Assembly: GCA_024276395.1 (NCBI GenBank)
Contig: JAJRXH010000689.1
Span: 1 to 5,163, forward strand
DNA from: an archaeon
GTDB taxonomy: Archaea; Asgardarchaeota; Heimdallarchaeia; Hodarchaeales; S146-22
Direction: 5' to 3'
DNA: 5,163 bases
Position numbers and translations under genes: made by a program. The notes under the pieces were generated by a model that was given only the letters and a program-made list of their open reading frames with translations, searched no databases and was not told the DNA's origin. Each line of letters begins with the position of its first letter. Position 1 is the stretch's first letter. Shown here piece after piece: positions 4,694 to 5,163 of this stretch.

Positions 4694-5163
4694 ATGTTCC
4701 CAAACGTGGATCCATCATTACTTCTTGGTGCATCATTAGCCATGCTCGCTGCTCTTTTTTGGGGATTTGGATCCCTATTCGTGAAGACGTCAATTGGTTC
4801 AATGAGCTATCTCCGTGGAATGGTTCTAAGAGCATTGATGGCGCTTCCCACATTATTGTTCATCGTCATCTTGCATGACGTGCTAATCTTTCCGTTAGAT
4901 TTCTTTGCACCTTTAAATCCATCAATTCTCCTCATAACCATCATCTCAACAGTTGCATTACTGATAGGAGATGTATTCTTTCTCATAGCCATGTCAAAGG
5001 CAGACGTGTCGTTTTCATATCCCATTGCCTCAAGTTATCCATTTTTTGCTGCCTTGTACTTGTACGTGCTAGGAATCGAGCAGTTTACTCTTCCCATCGT
5101 GGTGGGTACTTTTCTAGTGGTACTAGGGGTAATGGCAGTCTCACGAGTGAAACAACACGATAC
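4694..5163 (+). CDS. EamA/DMT-family transporter (partial, first half)
   Basis: The frame runs open to the right edge (156 codons) with no stop. Its sequence is the first five-helix EamA repeat of a drug/metabolite transporter superfamily protein of the cytoplasmic membrane. Helices fall at about 9-30 (LAALFWGFGSLFVK, the typical W-G-x-x near the first helix), 40-60, 78-99, 104-125 and 130-149. The segment AMSKADVSFSYPIASSYPF at 99-117 corresponds to the conserved A-l-x-x-a-x-a-s-x-v-a-P-l stretch before the fourth helix. The repeat ends at a basic loop (SRVKQ), so about 130-150 residues with a second repeat should follow outside the window. The start could be ATG 4682, adding MILV. Family members export or import small metabolites; the substrate cannot be told. 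Confidence 0.85.
   Translation, partial: MFPNVDPSLLLGASLAMLAALFWGFGSLFVKTSIGSMSYLRGMVLRALMALPTLLFIVILHDVLIFPLDFFAPLNPSILLITIISTVALLIGDVFFLIAMSKADVSFSYPIASSYPFFAALYLYVLGIEQFTLPIVVGTFLVVLGVMAVSRVKQHD

Noticed and set aside
4582..4878. 98-codon plus-strand frame over the EamA start
   Set aside because: It is a shadow in another frame of the EamA gene and its leader; the true frame has clear membrane helices and family motifs.

Overview
The window looks archaeal. One enzyme gene, IMP dehydrogenase-like guaB, is certain; two inner-membrane transporter genes are clear. Each + strand gene is followed by a bare poly-T or pyrimidine tract rather than a strong GC hairpin plus U-run, the ribosome-binding sites are weak, and I see no convincing bacterial -35/-10 pairs. 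guaB starts with GTG. Coding density is low: about 0.8 kb of apparently gene-free DNA lies before guaB and about 0.74 kb follows it. The lineage cannot be fixed from this piece; low density would fit a large-genome uncultured archaeon (an Asgard-type genome is one guess), but this is inference.

Layout, all + strand. 1-191: a possible 3' end of an upstream gene entering from the left, with two competing readings. 192-997: long non-coding stretch with a T-rich terminator-like tract, an AT-rich TATA-like palindrome, short hairpins, a 13-bp inverted repeat, and a doubtful 72-codon ORF whose stop overlaps the guaB start. 998-2443: complete guaB-type gene with two CBS domains. 2444-3184: non-coding, with a terminator, three CGTG-N-CACG palindromes and a cluster of potential RNA hairpins. 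3185-4406: a major facilitator superfamily (MFS) transporter split by a one-base frameshift in a run of nine A. 4407-4693: terminator tract and a hairpin. 4694 to the end: first half of an EamA/DMT-type transporter, cut by the window edge.

The genes do not form an obvious pathway. The spacing and terminator tracts suggest three separate transcription units. The IMPDH-like enzyme would act in guanine nucleotide metabolism; the two transporters belong to families that often export drugs or metabolites, but no substrate can be read from sequence.

Most worth checking: (1) the IMPDH-like protein lacks the Arg-Tyr pair of the catalytic flap and has GMAS and GPGATC motifs, so IMP dehydrogenase versus GMP reductase activity is open; (2) a palindrome CGTG-N-CACG occurs four times, always outside genes, on a background strongly enriched for CGTG/CACG; (3) a GC-richer, hairpin-dense segment at about 2720-2960 could be an undescribed structured RNA; (4) the A9 frameshift in an otherwise intact MFS gene. 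None of these proves a new system.
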